From: Chlorella sorokiniana
Taxonomy: Eukaryota > Chlorophyta > Trebouxiophyceae > Chlorellales > Chlorellaceae
Assembly: GCA_025917655.1 (NCBI GenBank)
Contig: CP084615.1
Span: 1-64,000, forward strand
DNA length: 64,000 nucleotides
Reading direction: 5' to 3'
Made by a program: the position numbers and the translations under genes
In this document: piece by piece, positions 12,501 through 25,343 of the stretch
Numbering within the stretch: the stretch's first letter is position 1
Layout: each line of letters starts with the position of its first letter
Notes under the pieces: model-generated
What the model was told of the DNA's origin: nothing
The model's input: only the letters and a program-made list of their open reading frames with translations
Databases searched by the model: none

Positions 12501-15500
12501 CTGCTGCACCAAAGGGCGGCTGCAAAGCTGTCAAAGCCTGCAGGGCAAGGGCGCCAGGTCCCCGGCTCACTCTGGCTGCTCCAAGTCGGAGGGGTACACG
12601 ACGGAGAACACCGAGCCGTCGCGGTGCAGCAGCGGCGTGTAGTCGGTGCTGTCGCCCTCGCGCTTCTCGGGCAGCGTGCCCACCCTGCGGCGCAAGCGGG
12701 CCGCGGACCATTCATATGACGAGGGCTGAAGGAGAAATGCGGAGCTGCACAGCCCGCTCATTCATAGATGATGCCAGAATGGCGGGCAGCTTGTGCGTCA
12801 GCTGCCCCACTGGGTGCACGAGCAGGGCGCCAGCCATAAATCAACGCACCTGCGAGTGAAGAGGTGCGTGTCACGGTGCTCCTCAAACGCCTCGACCGCC
12901 CAAGCCTCCTCGTCGGCCTGCTTGCCCAGGTTGGCCAGCCTGCGGGCACAGGGATGAGCAAGCGTGTGAGGGCCAGACCAACAACTGTATGGCAGCAGGA
13001 TCCATGTGCATTCTGACAATCCCCATTCGTTTTCACATGGGCAGCATCTTCCCCTGCGCGGCCGGTATCTGAGGATCCCCAATCGTTTCCATCAGGGGAG
13101 CTGCGTCCCCTGCGCGGCCGGCAATAGGTGTGTCACTGCTGGTACTGGCAGTACATCCGCACCTGCGGCAGGGGTCGATCTCGTACTCAGGGTCCTCGGT
13201 CAGGCTGACGCGGATGGTGTCGCCCAGGCCATCCATGAGCAGCGATCCGATACCGATGGCGCTCTTCATGCGCCCATCCTCGCCCTCGCCTGCGGCAGCA
13301 GTTTGGTGGAAGCACGAACAAGCAGCAGCACTTCGTCAGTTCAACCAGCCAGCAGGGGTTCGCAATGGGCCAAAAAGCATGATACGGAGCATGCCGTCGC
13401 CAGCCAGCGAGCCAGCAGAACTACAGCGGGAGTTGGAGATCGTGTCGGCCACCCTCACCCCCTGCACTCTAGCCATCTCACCCGCCTCAGTGACGCCCAG
13501 ATGCAGGGGGTAATCCCAGCCGCGGTTGTACTGTTCCTCAGCCAGCAGGCGGTACGCCTGCACCATCACCAGAGGGTTGCTCGCCTTCATGGAGAACACA
13601 AAGTTGTGGTAGTCAGCGTCGCGGCAGATGTCGGCAAACTCAAACGCCGACTCCACCATGCCGCGCGGGGTGTCGCCTGCGGGGGAATGGGGGAGGGGGA
13701 GTTGGCGATGTAGGCCTGGCATGCGGCTGAGAGGGACGAACCAACGGCAAGCGCCAGTGCAGCCGTGGCAGCAGGCCTGGTGCACTGCTGGGTGCACACA
13801 GTCCTTGTCCCCGCATTGGAAGCGTCCCAAGCTGCCTTTTTGGCATGCCCGCTGCGAGACACGCGCTGGCTCACCGTAGTAGGAGAGGATGCGGGCGGAG
13901 AGCGAGCCGTGGTTGGTGCCGATGCGCATCGCACGGTTCAGCCGCTTGCACTTCTCCACCAGCGGGGTGAACACTTCGCTGCAACACAGGCAGGGAGGGA
14001 GGGCAGCACAAAGTTGGCACCATGTGAGGCACGCCCGTCGGGAAAGGCCCCACACACGGCCTATGCAGGCCAGCGCTGCAGGGCCCAAACGGGCAGCATT
14101 CATTTCAGCAGCCTTCCGGGTAGCAGCAAGAGCAGCAGCACGCATGGCAGGGCCACCCCCGCAGTCCCCAATCATCACGCACACACAAAACATACCGAAT
14201 GTAGTCGCGTTCAGCCTCGAACTGTGCGGGGTCATCGTAGTTGATGACATCAAAGGTCTTGCGCCCGTCGGCAAAGTTGCCTGCAAAAGTTGGTGGTGAT
14301 TACTTAATGGTGGCAGGAAATTGAGCCAGAAAGTGCGGGAGGCCTGTGAGAAGCAATGCGCCCAGACAGGCACAAGCGACAGATGGCCTGCCCTGACATG
14401 GAGGCCCAGCCATGACAGCCAGCAGATGGCAGCATCAGGCATAACCAACGTTGCGCACCAGGGTTGATGCGGATCTTCTCAAAGGCATCGGCCACCATCA
14501 TAGCCACGTTGGGCTGGAAGTGGATGTCGGCCACCAGCGGGGTTTCATACCTGCGACGAGGGGGTGCCACGGTGTGCGAGGAGGATTTCAGCAGGAACAG
14601 CAGCAACATCCGGTGTGTGTCGGCGACAGAGACGCCGACGTGGGCTACATCGAAGCTGCACATTGCGCGCCTGTTCCCTTCAACAAGCACGGCTGCCCCG
14701 CGGAGCCCTCTGCACCGGGACAGCGGCTCAACGGCACCAACGGCAGAAGCAGCACGCACGCGGTGCCCGCGAGGGGCCCCCGATTCCCGACAGGAACGCA
14801 GCAAGGGTTGCACCTGTCCTGGAACAACCGCTCCCGAATCTGCAAGCACGCCTCCGCCTCGCGCTTGGACTGCACGGTGATACGCACAATGTCGGCGCCT
14901 GCGTCCGCGCAGCGCTTGACCTGCGGGCAAGCCAAGCAAGCAGGGACAGCTGCGTGGATGGTTTCCGAGCTGCCAGGGGCCGGGCAGTGGCCGTGCATCA
15001 GAGTAACATCACAGAAAGGTGCAGTGCTGGAGCGGGCAGCGGGGGGTTGTGGGTGGGTGGGGGTTGTGGGTGTGTGGGTGTGTGGGGGGGCGCGCGCGGC
15101 GGGGGCGGCGCTGCACCAAGGTTTGGCATGACTGCTCGCTGCCTGTGCCCGCACAATCTCAGGGACAGTTGCAGGGAAAGAACCCCCGCCCAGCGGCCAC
15201 ATGGCACAGGTAGGCTGGGGAAGCCGCTGCAGCGGAGCGGCAGCGGGAGCGGGGGCAGAGTGCGAGGCCCTGCATGTGCGGCCAAAAAGCGCAGCAGCGC
15301 CCACCTGCTCCACCGTGCCCTCCACATCGCGAGTGTCAGTGGTCGTCATGGTCTGGAGGGCAATCGGGTGCTCGCTGCCCACCTTGACCTTGCCAATCTG
15401 CGTTAGTGACCAGCCGGGAAGCCAAACAGGTGACGCCCGCACCGCTGTCTGGCGCAGCGTCGCGGACCGGCAGGCCGCTGCTGCAGCTCAGGACGGGCGG

Positions 15501-15975
15501 CCCACTGTCAAATGTGCCACACCAGCCTCCAACCGGCTCATCCAACAGCAGCATTCCAGGAAACCCAGGCAACGGCCGGCAAGCAGACCGCACCTCCACT
15601 GTGCGAGTGGGCCGCCGCTTGGTCTGGTGGATGCTTTCGCAGTACTTGGGGGTCAGCAACCGAAGTTCCTTCTTCTGGGTGACAATCATAGGACCCTCGC
15701 CCGCCACAGCCGCCTGGCAAAGAGGCACAGAGGGTTGTGGGCGGTTGGCGGCGGCGACGGTGGGTGGCGTGAGCAAGGTGCCCAGCCCAAAGTTCTGGCG
15801 CATTGCCGTTCGGCGCCCTCATTTGCCAATTTGTTTCCAAACTGCCTTCTATCGGGAGGCTTACCCGCACAGGGGTCTGCCGAGCGCTTGACAGCATGGT
15901 GCGGCCACGCTGCTGCAGCAGGGCCTCGCCCCTCAAGAAGGTGCTGCTGCTGCTGTGGGCCGCGGTGAGTTGCAT
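9575..15975 (-). CDS. HDS: 4-hydroxy-3-methylbut-2-enyl diphosphate synthase, plastid (HDS, IspG/GcpE)
   Basis: HDS is the [4Fe-4S] enzyme of the plastid MEP pathway that turns MEcPP into HMBPP. The gene spans about 6.4 kb in many short exons. ATG 15975 opens a Ser/Ala/Arg-rich plastid transit peptide; ATG 15897 is an alternative. The first intron joins ...ARQTPVR to [17 protein letters not shown], followed by [18 protein letters not shown]. The TIM barrel follows: [67 protein letters not shown] and [20 protein letters not shown]. The plant-type large insert is present ([20 protein letters not shown] onward). The C-terminal iron-sulfur domain has [13 protein letters not shown] and [16 protein letters not shown]. 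The last exon starts EHGRWQDP at 9647 and then breaks frame at the five-base run 9623-9627. One more base gives [17 protein letters not shown] and a stop at 9575, as in plant HDS. Confidence 0.95.
15034..15110. repeat. G/T-rich simple tract in an HDS intron
   Basis: The plus strand holds an irregular run of GGGTGGG and GTGTGG units ending in a GC-rich stretch. On the HDS coding (minus) strand this is a C/A-rich intronic tract. It has G-quadruplex-forming potential on the plus strand. It lies between exons and does not interrupt coding sequence. Confidence 0.6.
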
Positions 15976-16962
15976 CCTTGCGCAACTAAATGCCCCCTTC
16001 CTCTTGTATGCTGATCGACTCCCGCCTGCGTTGGGGGTCTTCGCTGTGTGACTCCCCAGGCCAAATGATTCAGTCCTGCAGGGTACTTGAAAGTGAAAGT
16101 TGCCAAAGTTTGAGCCGCCGCTCATCTGGATTTCACGTACAGCGTGGATGGGGCAGGTATGCAGCGGAGCAAGTTCTGGGGTCACGGCGCAACTTTAGGG
16201 CATTGTCGATGCATTTTAGCGCCCTCGAGCATGTTTCAACTATTGTACGCCGCATGACGCGGCCTACAAAGCACCCAGACCCAAGACAGTCAACGAGTCC
16301 TCTCAGCTTGGGCGACTGCTTCTGCTTGCATGCTCATTTCGTCTGAATAGTATTTAACCATGGACTTGGATAGGCAGACGAGCATTTTACACCTTCAATG
16401 TCAGGGGCCTCGTTGTCAGCACCGGCGCATGTTTGTCGACACATGTGGCACTTCACGGTTTTGGGCAAAGTTCAAGTGTGCACATCGAAGCTGTTGTTGT
16501 GCACAACGTATGCAATCAGTTTGCCTCCCTAGAAACCTCTTCACACTTTCCTACAGCCTGCCAGTTTGAACTTGGCGCCCGTGATTTATATAATAAACAC
16601 ACTTTTGCTTGTTGCACGTGGGTTGATTTGCTGCACATTGATCTCCAAGACCATAAATAACCCAGCATCAAATGTTTAATCCAAAGGCTTGCTGCTGCTT
16701 AACTTGTGGATGGTGGCTCGTCCAAGTCGGCGCCAGCGTGGCAGCGGGAGGAAGAGAAGGGCAGGGATCAAACTCGCGAATGCCACTGTAGCAACTAGCG
16801 GCGAGAGTGCGCTGCATTGGAATCATGTTCCTCACCTGTTGGGAACGGCTCTAGAGATCTCTGGGCATTTGCGATCTTGCCGCCAAGCTTTGGCAAGGGG
16901 TTTGAGGGGCAGGATAGAACTTGTGGTAAATCTGGAGTGTCGACAGGTCCTCAGGCAGCGCT
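15976..16962. promoter_or_regulatory. Divergent promoter region of HDS (-) and the importin gene (+)
   Basis: About 990 bases between two divergently transcribed genes, so it must hold both promoters and 5' untranslated regions. It is less GC-rich than the flanking genes. A TATA-like stretch (tttatataataaa) lies at 16585-16597, about 370 bases before the importin ATG; I cannot tell which gene it serves. No coding frame with recognisable content is present. Confidence 0.45.
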
Positions 16963-19900
16963 ATGGAGACCGACCCAGTGGCAGCCCATCCTATACCGGT
17001 GGAGGTCGTATATCAGACGCTCAGCAACGCCCTTTCACTTGAAACAGCCACCCGTAACGCCGCAGAGCAGCAGTTGAAGGCTTGGGAGTCCGACGCTGCA
17101 CCTGGCTTCATCGGCTCGCTTCTCAAAGTGGTTGCCGAGGTACAAGCCGTGCCCGAGGTGTGTTTTCAGAGCTCCTGACGCTTACAAGAGGATCCCCGGT
17201 ACCAGCCGACACCTGCCCGCTTTGCGCTCCCTTCTCCGCCTGCTGCTTTGTGCCTCCTGCACCGCTCCTCCTCCATCGTTCTGGCGTTTGTCACTGGCCA
17301 TCTCATCGCATGTTCCAGTTCTGTTTCTGATTACTTGTTATGCGCACTTCAATGTAGGAGGGGCGCCTCATGGCGGCCGTGGTGGCGAAGAACGCGGTTG
17401 GCAGCAGCTGGCGCAAGACGCTGGGCAGCAGAGAGTGGTCCAGAGTGCCAGGTGTGTGGCCCTTTCGGCCCTTGACAGCGCGGCCCTTGACAGCGGAATT
17501 CTCCACCTTGGCGCATTCACAGCAAGTCGCTGGTATGCCATGCGTGTAGTTTACGCCCCGCATCCATGACCTGCTCTTTGCTGCAGATGACGAGAAGCAG
17601 TACATCCGCGGCACGGCGATGGCGGTCGTGCTGGGAGACCCCTCTGACCGCGTCGCTTTGCAGGTGACTCTCAGTGCCGCTCCTTCTGACCATGGGCGCT
17701 GCATGTTGGCTCACTACTTCGGCCGCTCACAGTCAGCCTGCCTTGGGCCCCTCGCAGGTCACCCTTCTGGTCACAAACATCGCCCGCTTTGACGTGCCAC
17801 AGGCAAGCCACCCAATGTGCTTGCTCTGTTACCGGCACAGTAACTGCGGCTGCTGCTCAGCACAACATCGTATTCAGACGTGGCATACATGATTGCAATT
17901 GCTGCGTGCAGCCCTGGGAGAGCCTGCTGCCGGACCTCATGGCGGCAGCTGCCGAGGAGTCGCCGGTGTCTCTGGTTGGCAAGCAGCGAGCTCTGGCGGC
18001 TCTGAAGCACGTGCTCCAGGCACTCAAAGGTGTCCAATGAGAGCCGAAGCGTCACTGAGCTTGCGCCCTCCATGTGGCTTGGCCGAACGACCTTTTCTGA
18101 AGTAATCGCCCGCCATGCGTCTGCAGGCAAGAAGTTTGTGATTTCGGCGCCCAAGGATTCGCGGCTGCTCTCGGATGCAGGTGTGTGGGCTGCTGCCCGC
18201 AACGCATGCTTTGCCACTCACGCATATGCTGCAGCCTCTGTCGTCACCCCACCTTGCTGGCCGCAAACCCTCCCAGTTCACGGCCCGTTGGTGGTTGCAG
18301 AGTTTGATGAGCTGGCGGGGGCATCCAACAGCAGCGCGAGCAGCTGGAGCGCCAGGCCAAAGCGCTGCTGGCACCGCTGCGCGTGCTGTGGGAGCAGCAC
18401 ACAGCGGCGCTGCTAGCTGGCAGCGAGGGCTGGGCGCGGCGCGGGGCCGTTGCGGCTGCCGCGCTGGCGGCGATCCGGGAGCTCATGCATGTGCTACAAG
18501 ATTTCGAAGGCATCGAGGACCACCTGACTGCCCTGCTCACAGAGCTGCACCAGGCGGCGGCTGCGATAGCGCCGCAACTGCTGTCGGGCCCGCTGGCGGC
18601 GGCGGCGCTGGCCGCCGACGGCGGAGCTGCGGGCGATGCGCAGGCGCAGCGCTGGCAGGCGCTGGGCAAGAGCTGGGAGCGGCTGCTGCAGGTGGCGCTG
18701 GTGACGATGGACAGGTGGGGATGACAGGCTGTTCTACCTGCCTCTGGTCGTTGGTGTCTTCAATGGGGTGCCGGTGGGCGAGCAGCGCTCGCTTGCCATC
18801 CTCGCTGTGCCTTTTCGACCCTGCCTGCTGCACCTGTTACCTTGGCCGCAGGCACACCTTCCAGTTCGCCGCACACCTGCCCTCCCTCGTGTCCCTCTGC
18901 ATCAACGCCGCCCTGCTGGCCATGGACGCATCCCTCGTGCACCGCATGCGGTGAGGCACAGCTGCACCACCAACCGCTGCCGCGCAAACTAGCTGGGCTG
19001 TCATGCATGCTTGGGCAGGGGCGGTATGCTGCTGCACCCCTCGCTGCTGCACCCCGTGTGATCAGCAGGGCCCACCCTGGGTGACAGCCTGGCGCGCTTG
19101 CATGGGTGGATTTCGCTCGAAGATCCGCCCTCCCTCTTCCCACCCAACCCACCCCGCGCCTTCTCACCTGCTTTTTCCTCCTTGTCCCGCATACAACCCC
19201 CCCCACCCCCCACCCCACCCCACCCCACCCCACCCCCACCCCCACCCCCACCCCACCCCCACCCCCCCCCCACCCCCCCCCCCCACCCCTCGCAGCTCTA
19301 AGGCCCGAGTGGTGTTAGTGCGCTTTTTGCGCCCGTGCGCTGCTGCAACAGCTTTACCGTCGCGATTTCGTGGAAGGCTTTAGCCCAGGTGAGGGGTTGA
19401 GGGCAAATTGGGCGTTGTGATGGTTTCAGTGGTGTTGCAGCATCCGTAATGCAGCGATGGAGCTGCTGCTAGACCTCTGCTTGTGCCGAAGCCAGCCACC
19501 CACCACTCCCTGAAGCTGACCAACACACTCCAGTTTGCCTTCCCACGCCCCTTGCAGAAGCTCGTTTCATTTCTGATGCGGGACGGACGGCCATTTCCGC
19601 TACAGCCCCCAACTGTTGGCGGCCAGCGACGCCCTGGATGCACTGCTGTCACCGCCGCAGTGCCCGCAACTGGTGCAGGCGATTGTGCAGGTGCGCCATG
19701 CTTCTCCGGCAATTGTCTTTCCATGTAGCTGATCTGCACTTCCTGCCTTACCTTAGCCGGCACACAAGTCACCAGTCTTTTGCTCGCCTCAACATTGCCT
19801 GATGCGTTTCCTGACGTTGTGCCACTGCTGCACCGTCTGCCTTGTCGCAGAAGTACATCATGCTGTCGCCCGACGAGGTGGCGGAGTGGGAGTCGGACCC

Positions 19901-22900
19901 CGAGAGGTGCGGTGCCACCCAATTTGTGCGAGGTCATGCCCAGCGTTGCTAGCCGCACCTGCCAACAGCACCACCATGTGCAACTCTGTTCACCACAACT
20001 GCCACAAGTCCGTTGCCTGCCTGCAGCTTCGCCCGCAACGTCGACGTGGAGACCAGCCCAGAGGCCGACACGCCCCGCCCCTGCGGGGTGGCGCTGCTGG
20101 TGGGGCAGCGACAGCTGCAGGGCCGCCGTCACTGCTGCCACCATGCCTCTGCTTTCGCCCCCTGGACAGCCTTGTATTGTAGAGATGGGCAATGGTTGAC
20201 GTGCCACTGCTGCTGCGGCTGCGCTGCAGGAGTGCATGCTGGAACGAAACGATGAACCGGTGGCCTCTGCGCTGCTTTCGCTGGCGGCGCAGCAGCAGGT
20301 GAGTTTCTTAATTGGGCGCGGTTTCCGTCCTATGCACCCCGCTATTGTCCATCTGCCCTGGGCTTGTTCTTGCCTTTTGTTTTGTCAACCTTTACTTTGT
20401 TCCGTCGAGCAAGCAGGTGTGCAATTCGCCAGCCCGTAATGTTTTGCCCCTCCCCTCCCTCAGGCCGCCCCCTCTCCCCAGACTCCATTCTCATGCGGGA
20501 AGGCACATACCGCGCCATCGGCGAGTGCTTCCCCACCTACGCTCCAAAGTGGGTGTTTTCTCTGCAGGCTGACCCGCCGCAATGCACTGGGGGCCGCTGC
20601 AAGCTACACAGACGCCGTGGCAGTTTTCACTGCTGCTCCAGCCTCTTGGGAGCAGGCTGGAGCAGCTCCCCGTTGCCGCTTACCCCTCACATTCTCAGTC
20701 GCGTGATGCCCTGCCCCCCTTCCTTTCATCTTCTATCGGCGCAGGTTGACTTCAATGCTTGGTATGCATCTGAGCTGCGCCTGATCCTGCAGAGCTCGGA
20801 GCTGGCAGGTGTGCTTGGGCCCCTCCATCTGTGCACGTGCTCCGTTGGCGCGGTTCCTCTGTGCTCATCACGCTCAGCACTCTGCGACCTGTTCGGCTCG
20901 ACGATGCATTTGACATGCAACGCGCCTCACTTTCCCGCAGGCCTGCACGGCAGCATCCTGCGGGCCGGCACTCTGTGGCTGGTGGGCGTGTGCGGCTCGG
21001 AGCTGCAGGCGGCGCCCTGGGGCGAGGCCTTCCAGCTGGCGGTGCAGCACCTGGGCCACTCGGATGTGGTGGTGAGGCGGCCGTGCCTGCCGCCCGCCAC
21101 TTATTTTTTGCCCTTGTTGTGCTGCCGCTCCTGCCAGCCTGGACCATCTGGTCATGTTATGGAGCCAGACCTGCATGCCCTCCCGAGGCGGCACATTCCC
21201 CACGGGACTCCGCCTGCCTGCCCACCCTCTCGCGCGGCGCAGGTGGCCCTGATGGCTGTCTCTGCCCTCACCGTGCTGCTGAGCAACTGCCTGGAGGAGA
21301 GCCAGTTTGTGTCGCAGCCCACGGGCCGCAAGCGGCTGGTGCTGGAGGGGCCCGGGGGCGTCCTGCAGGGCCTGGAGGACTCCGAGGAAGAAGCTGCAGG
21401 TGCGGCAGCGGTCTGGGCGTGCACCTTCAGGCACCAACTTGCTTGCTTTGCTTGGCAGCGAGGGCCCCCACCCGCGCCTTGCCCACATCCCATCTTCCTC
21501 TTGATCCCCCGCCCGCCTGGTCTCCCCCGGGCAGTCTCCTCACCTGCCCACCCCATTCATCCCGCCCCCACCCACCCAGCAGACACGCTGTCAGCCCAGG
21601 TGGACGCCGAGCACAGGGCGCACATGGCGGCGGTGGAGGCTCAGACGGATGCTCTTATTGGCGGCTGCTTTGCCCTGCTGCCACGCCTTGCGGAAATAGA
21701 GAGCATGGTGCGGCGCTGCGGCTGCCTGCTGCTGTAGATGTGCCTCGCCCCAACTGCAGCTCTGGCTTGCGATCCGCCCCTCGCCCGTCCACCCCCACAA
21801 TTCCGCTCTGCCTTCCCCCGTTGGCTTCATCTGCACCCCCTCGCACCGCCCTGCTGCCCCTGGCTGCTGCCTGCAGGTGCGGGTGCTGCAGTGCGTCTCC
21901 TCCTCCGTGGAGCTCCTGGGCGACCAGCTGCGCCCCCACCTGGCCACCATCTGCAGCGCTCTGCCGCAGGCAAGCCAGCAGCTGGGAGGCTGCCGCTGCT
22001 CCCCGAGGGGTCGGGCAGTCGGCCCTGCAAGGTACCTGACATCCAGGAGTTCAGCCAATGCCTGCATTCCTTCATTCCTCAACATGCGCCCCCATTCGGC
22101 AGGTCTGGCAAGTGATCAGCCAGCGGCGGCAGGAGGGCGGGGGGCTGGCCCGCCTCCACTCCGCCCTCATCTCCACAGGCGAGTGAAGTTCGCTGCTGGC
22201 TCTTCTCCGCGAGGTTTATGGTGCTGCTGTGCGGTACCAGCACCGCAGGTGTCCACAGCCGTGCTGTCGCTGACCAACGCCTCCGCCCTCCCCTGCCTGC
22301 AGTCACCCACCTTCTGCTGCGCCTGGGCTCTGCGGCAGTGGCCGACCCGCGGGTGGCGGCGCTTCTCTTCCCGCTGCTGCAGCACGCCACCAACCTAGGT
22401 GCCCAGCGGACGTGCCCGGCTGTGCGCCATGCGTGTGATGGCGACTGCGCCTCGATTCATGTCGGCCTGCGAGCTTCGGCACAGTTTACGTACACAACTT
22501 GAGCCGCTCCACTGCAGTATGTGCCTGCCCTTCGCCCCGCCCCCTTGCAGGCAGCCCTGACTCGGAGCCGCTCATAGACGACGGCCTTCGCCTGTGGAGC
22601 GCGGTGCTGGCCACAAGCGAGCAGCTGCCACCGCCGCTGCAGGAGCTGCTGGTGGCGCGGCTGCCGCCCATCCTGCGGCGCGGACAGGACATGGCGGCGT
22701 GCCTCAAGATTGCAGAGGGCCATGCACTGCTTGGGGGTGCGTTGTGGAGGCAGCAGCTGCGGCCTGCCACCTGATTGGTGTCTGACGCTGTGCTGGAGCC
22801 TGCGATCGGCCTGTGGCCAATCGTCTGCGCACATGTGTGGTACCAAATCTTCCTGCTGTCTGAACGCAATCCCCTTTGCCAGTGGTTGCTCTACTTCACC

Positions 22901-25304
22901 GCCTCCTGAGACCCGCCACTGCCTTCTGCCTGCAGGGCTGCAAGCCGTGACGCCACTCATGGGCCAGCTGGCAGCAGCCATCACAGCCAGCCTGGGCGCC
23001 GTGGTGGACGCAGCCGCCCGGCAGGCCGCCGCAATTCAGGAGGCTGTATCTGGGCAGCGGACTGGGCAGCCCAAGGCACCAATGAAAGGCCTGGCTTGGG
23101 AGCAGGCGGTCGAAAGCACTGCAGCTGCAAATCTGCTGAACCTCATAGTGCAGCTCAGCGAGGCGGCGGCGGGCGGCGGGCGCCCGAGCTGCCGGCGGAG
23201 CTGCAGCCGGCAGCAAAGGCAGCGGCTGCTGTGGCGGCGGCAAACTTTGGCGGCGGCGTGATGCGGCTGCCCAGCCAGGGCATTTCCCTGGTTGAGGCCT
23301 GCCTTGAGGTGCGCCGCTGCTTTCTACCTTCCTTTTGCATGCGGCTCTGCCCTTGCCTGGCTGGTCAACTTGGCCTGTGCTGTATTGCCTCCCAGCGCAC
23401 CCATCTCCCCACCAGCTCTCCTTCCGCCCGGCAGGCCCTTGGGCGCCTTCTATTCAAGCAGCCCGGCCTGCTGCCGGCGCTGCTAGACGGCGACGCGGAG
23501 GCTGAGCGCAGGTCAGCAGCCTTGGGGGCGTCACAGGCTTGGCGGCGCTGCCAAGTTTGGCTTCCTGCTGGCATACCTTTGCCGTGAACCCCTTTTCATC
23601 AACTTGCACATTCCTTTCTTTAACCCGTGCAGGCTGGTGGATCGTTGGGTGCTGCTTGGCGGCGCGCGCGACATTGCTGAGATGTTCATGCCGGCCATGG
23701 GGGTGCTGGGCAGGTGAGTGGGTGCTGGGGCAGCTGCGCTCCGGCACATACAGGCAATGCACTGCAGCACAGTTGCTGGCGCAACGCCAGCTGTCGAGCC
23801 TTGCTGTGGCCCTGGCAGCCCATTCTGCAGGCAGGAGCGGCGCCCGTCTATCCTGTGCCTAGTCTTCCTCGACTCTCAACCTTGCATGCCCGCTGCGCTG
23901 CAGGGTGCGGCGCCACCGCACCGCCGTCACAGTGTGCGGCGTGCTGTACGCCGATGTCAGCCCGGCGCTGCGCACGCCGGAGCGGGCGGCGCAGGCGCTG
24001 ATCCTGGGTGCGCCGGGCGGCACGCAGTGTTCTCAACCCGGTTGCACGCTGCGAAGGGCCCCCTTCAAGTGCCTTTGAACCTTGCTGCCCATCCCTCCCT
24101 TCCTCCCCGTATTATGCACACTGGTTCGGGCCCTGCAACGCCCTTCCCGCACTGCTGCAGGCATCCGCGCAGCACGGGAGCAGGACCAGTTCGCTCGTGA
24201 CCAGCAGCGGCTGCAGGAGGCTCCGGTGAGCGCTGCGCCGCCGCAGCCGGCTGCTGTGCCTGGCAGGAGGCCCCCGCCTGCACCCCGCCACCCGGCGCAC
24301 TGTGCAAGTAGATGGTTCAAAGCCAGCGTTCACAACGCTCACCCCGGCTGCTGCCTGCGGCCGCCCCAGCAGGTCAACGACCCATCCCACTCCGACCAGC
24401 TGGTGCTGCGTCGGCTGGCGCTGGCCCGGGCGACCCCGTCAAAGCAATCGATGCGCGGGAGGCGGTGGCGGCGGCGGCGGCCAAGGTGGGCTCGCTGGGT
24501 GGTGTTTGTGTGGGTGTTGATGCAGGGCACGGGGTCCAGTGGTCGTGTCAAGGGCTGTTCGCACTGTCCCGGGGGTGCAATGCTGCAGCCATGGCACGCC
24601 ATGTTTCCCCAGTCCGCACTCTCCTCTCACACGGTTAGCACTAACAGCTCCCGCCGCCGTACCTTCCACCCTGCCTGCAGGTGGCCTCCTGGATGGGCGA
24701 GGAGGAGCTGCGGCGCCAGGTGCAACGGGTGGACCCACTCCTGGCGGAGAGCCTGCAGCCGCTGCTGGCGGGGCAGCCGCCCAACGGCGCCGCAGGCGGC
24801 AGCATCGACTCGCCCGCAGGGCGCATGCTGCGGCAGCTGGAGCTGAGCGGGGGAGCCGATGCTGCCCACGCCGCAGCTGATGCAGCCGGGCAGCAACCCT
24901 GCGTGAGCCATTTTGTAGAGCGCCCGCTCGAGCAGTACTCCCGGCATGCTCAGTCACTTGCTCCGCAGCATTGTACACCTTCTCAGCTCTGCCCGCTCTC
25001 CTCCTCACTTGCTTCCTGTTCATCTGCGCAAGCTGATGTCCGCGCGCTACAGCGCCTCCTCGCTCCCGCCCCCGGTCACCGCTGCTTGCGCCTGTCCATC
25101 TCCATCTCGTGTGTGTCCCATGCTGCGCTTCCCTGTGGGAGCCCTGGCCTCCGCCACCGCTACATCACCTGGGCTCTGCCACCGCTGCATCCCCTCGGCC
25201 GGCCCCAGGCCTCGCACAAATGCATAGGAGGAAGTATCACAGACGCACCATGTAAACCGGCAGGTCAGCCTGGAACGTGGGCATGCAAAAATTTGCTGGC
25301 ATGA
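16963..25304 (+). CDS. Importin-11-like beta-karyopherin
   Basis: A nuclear transport receptor of the importin-beta superfamily, closest in layout to importin-11. The ATG at 16963 begins METDPVAAHPIPVEVVYQTL. The importin-beta N-terminal region continues with ATRNAAEQQLKAWESDAAPG, then EGRLMAAVVAKNAVGSSWR, EKQYIRGTAMAVVLGDPSDR and TLLVTNIARFDVPQ plus WESLLPDLMAAAAEE, typical of the Ran-binding repeats. A long series of Leu/Ala-rich HEAT-like helices follows in more than twenty exons over 8 kb (for example GIEDHLTALLTELHQAAAAI, ASWMGEEELRRQVQRVDPLL). The exon at 18301 changes frame after EFDELAGG at the five-G run 18317-18321; one more G gives IQQQREQLERQAKALLAPLR in frame. The C-terminus is unclear: the frame stays open to 25304, but a donor near 24904 could end the coding part earlier. 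Confidence 0.8.
19195..19297. repeat. Pure C/A tract (CCCCA/CCCCCA units) in an importin intron
   Basis: About 100 bases of the plus strand contain almost only C and A, mostly CCCCA and CCCCCA units, and end in runs of ten or more C. It lies in an intron just upstream of an exon and may form part of a very long polypyrimidine tract. The opposite strand is G-rich with many possible G-quadruplexes. Its length in the assembly is unlikely to be exact. Confidence 0.85.
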
Positions 25305-25343
25305 GTTTCTCAAAAACCAGCCGCAAGCAACTGCTACCAGGTA

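Noticed and set aside
13336-14448. A 370-codon minus-strand frame inside HDS
   Set aside because: It is not a separate gene. It is a read-through of HDS exons and their introns that happens to stay open.
16720-16830. A possible tRNA around 16740-16820 (a stretch resembling a T-arm)
   Set aside because: No acceptor stem, D-arm or anticodon arm could be paired around it.
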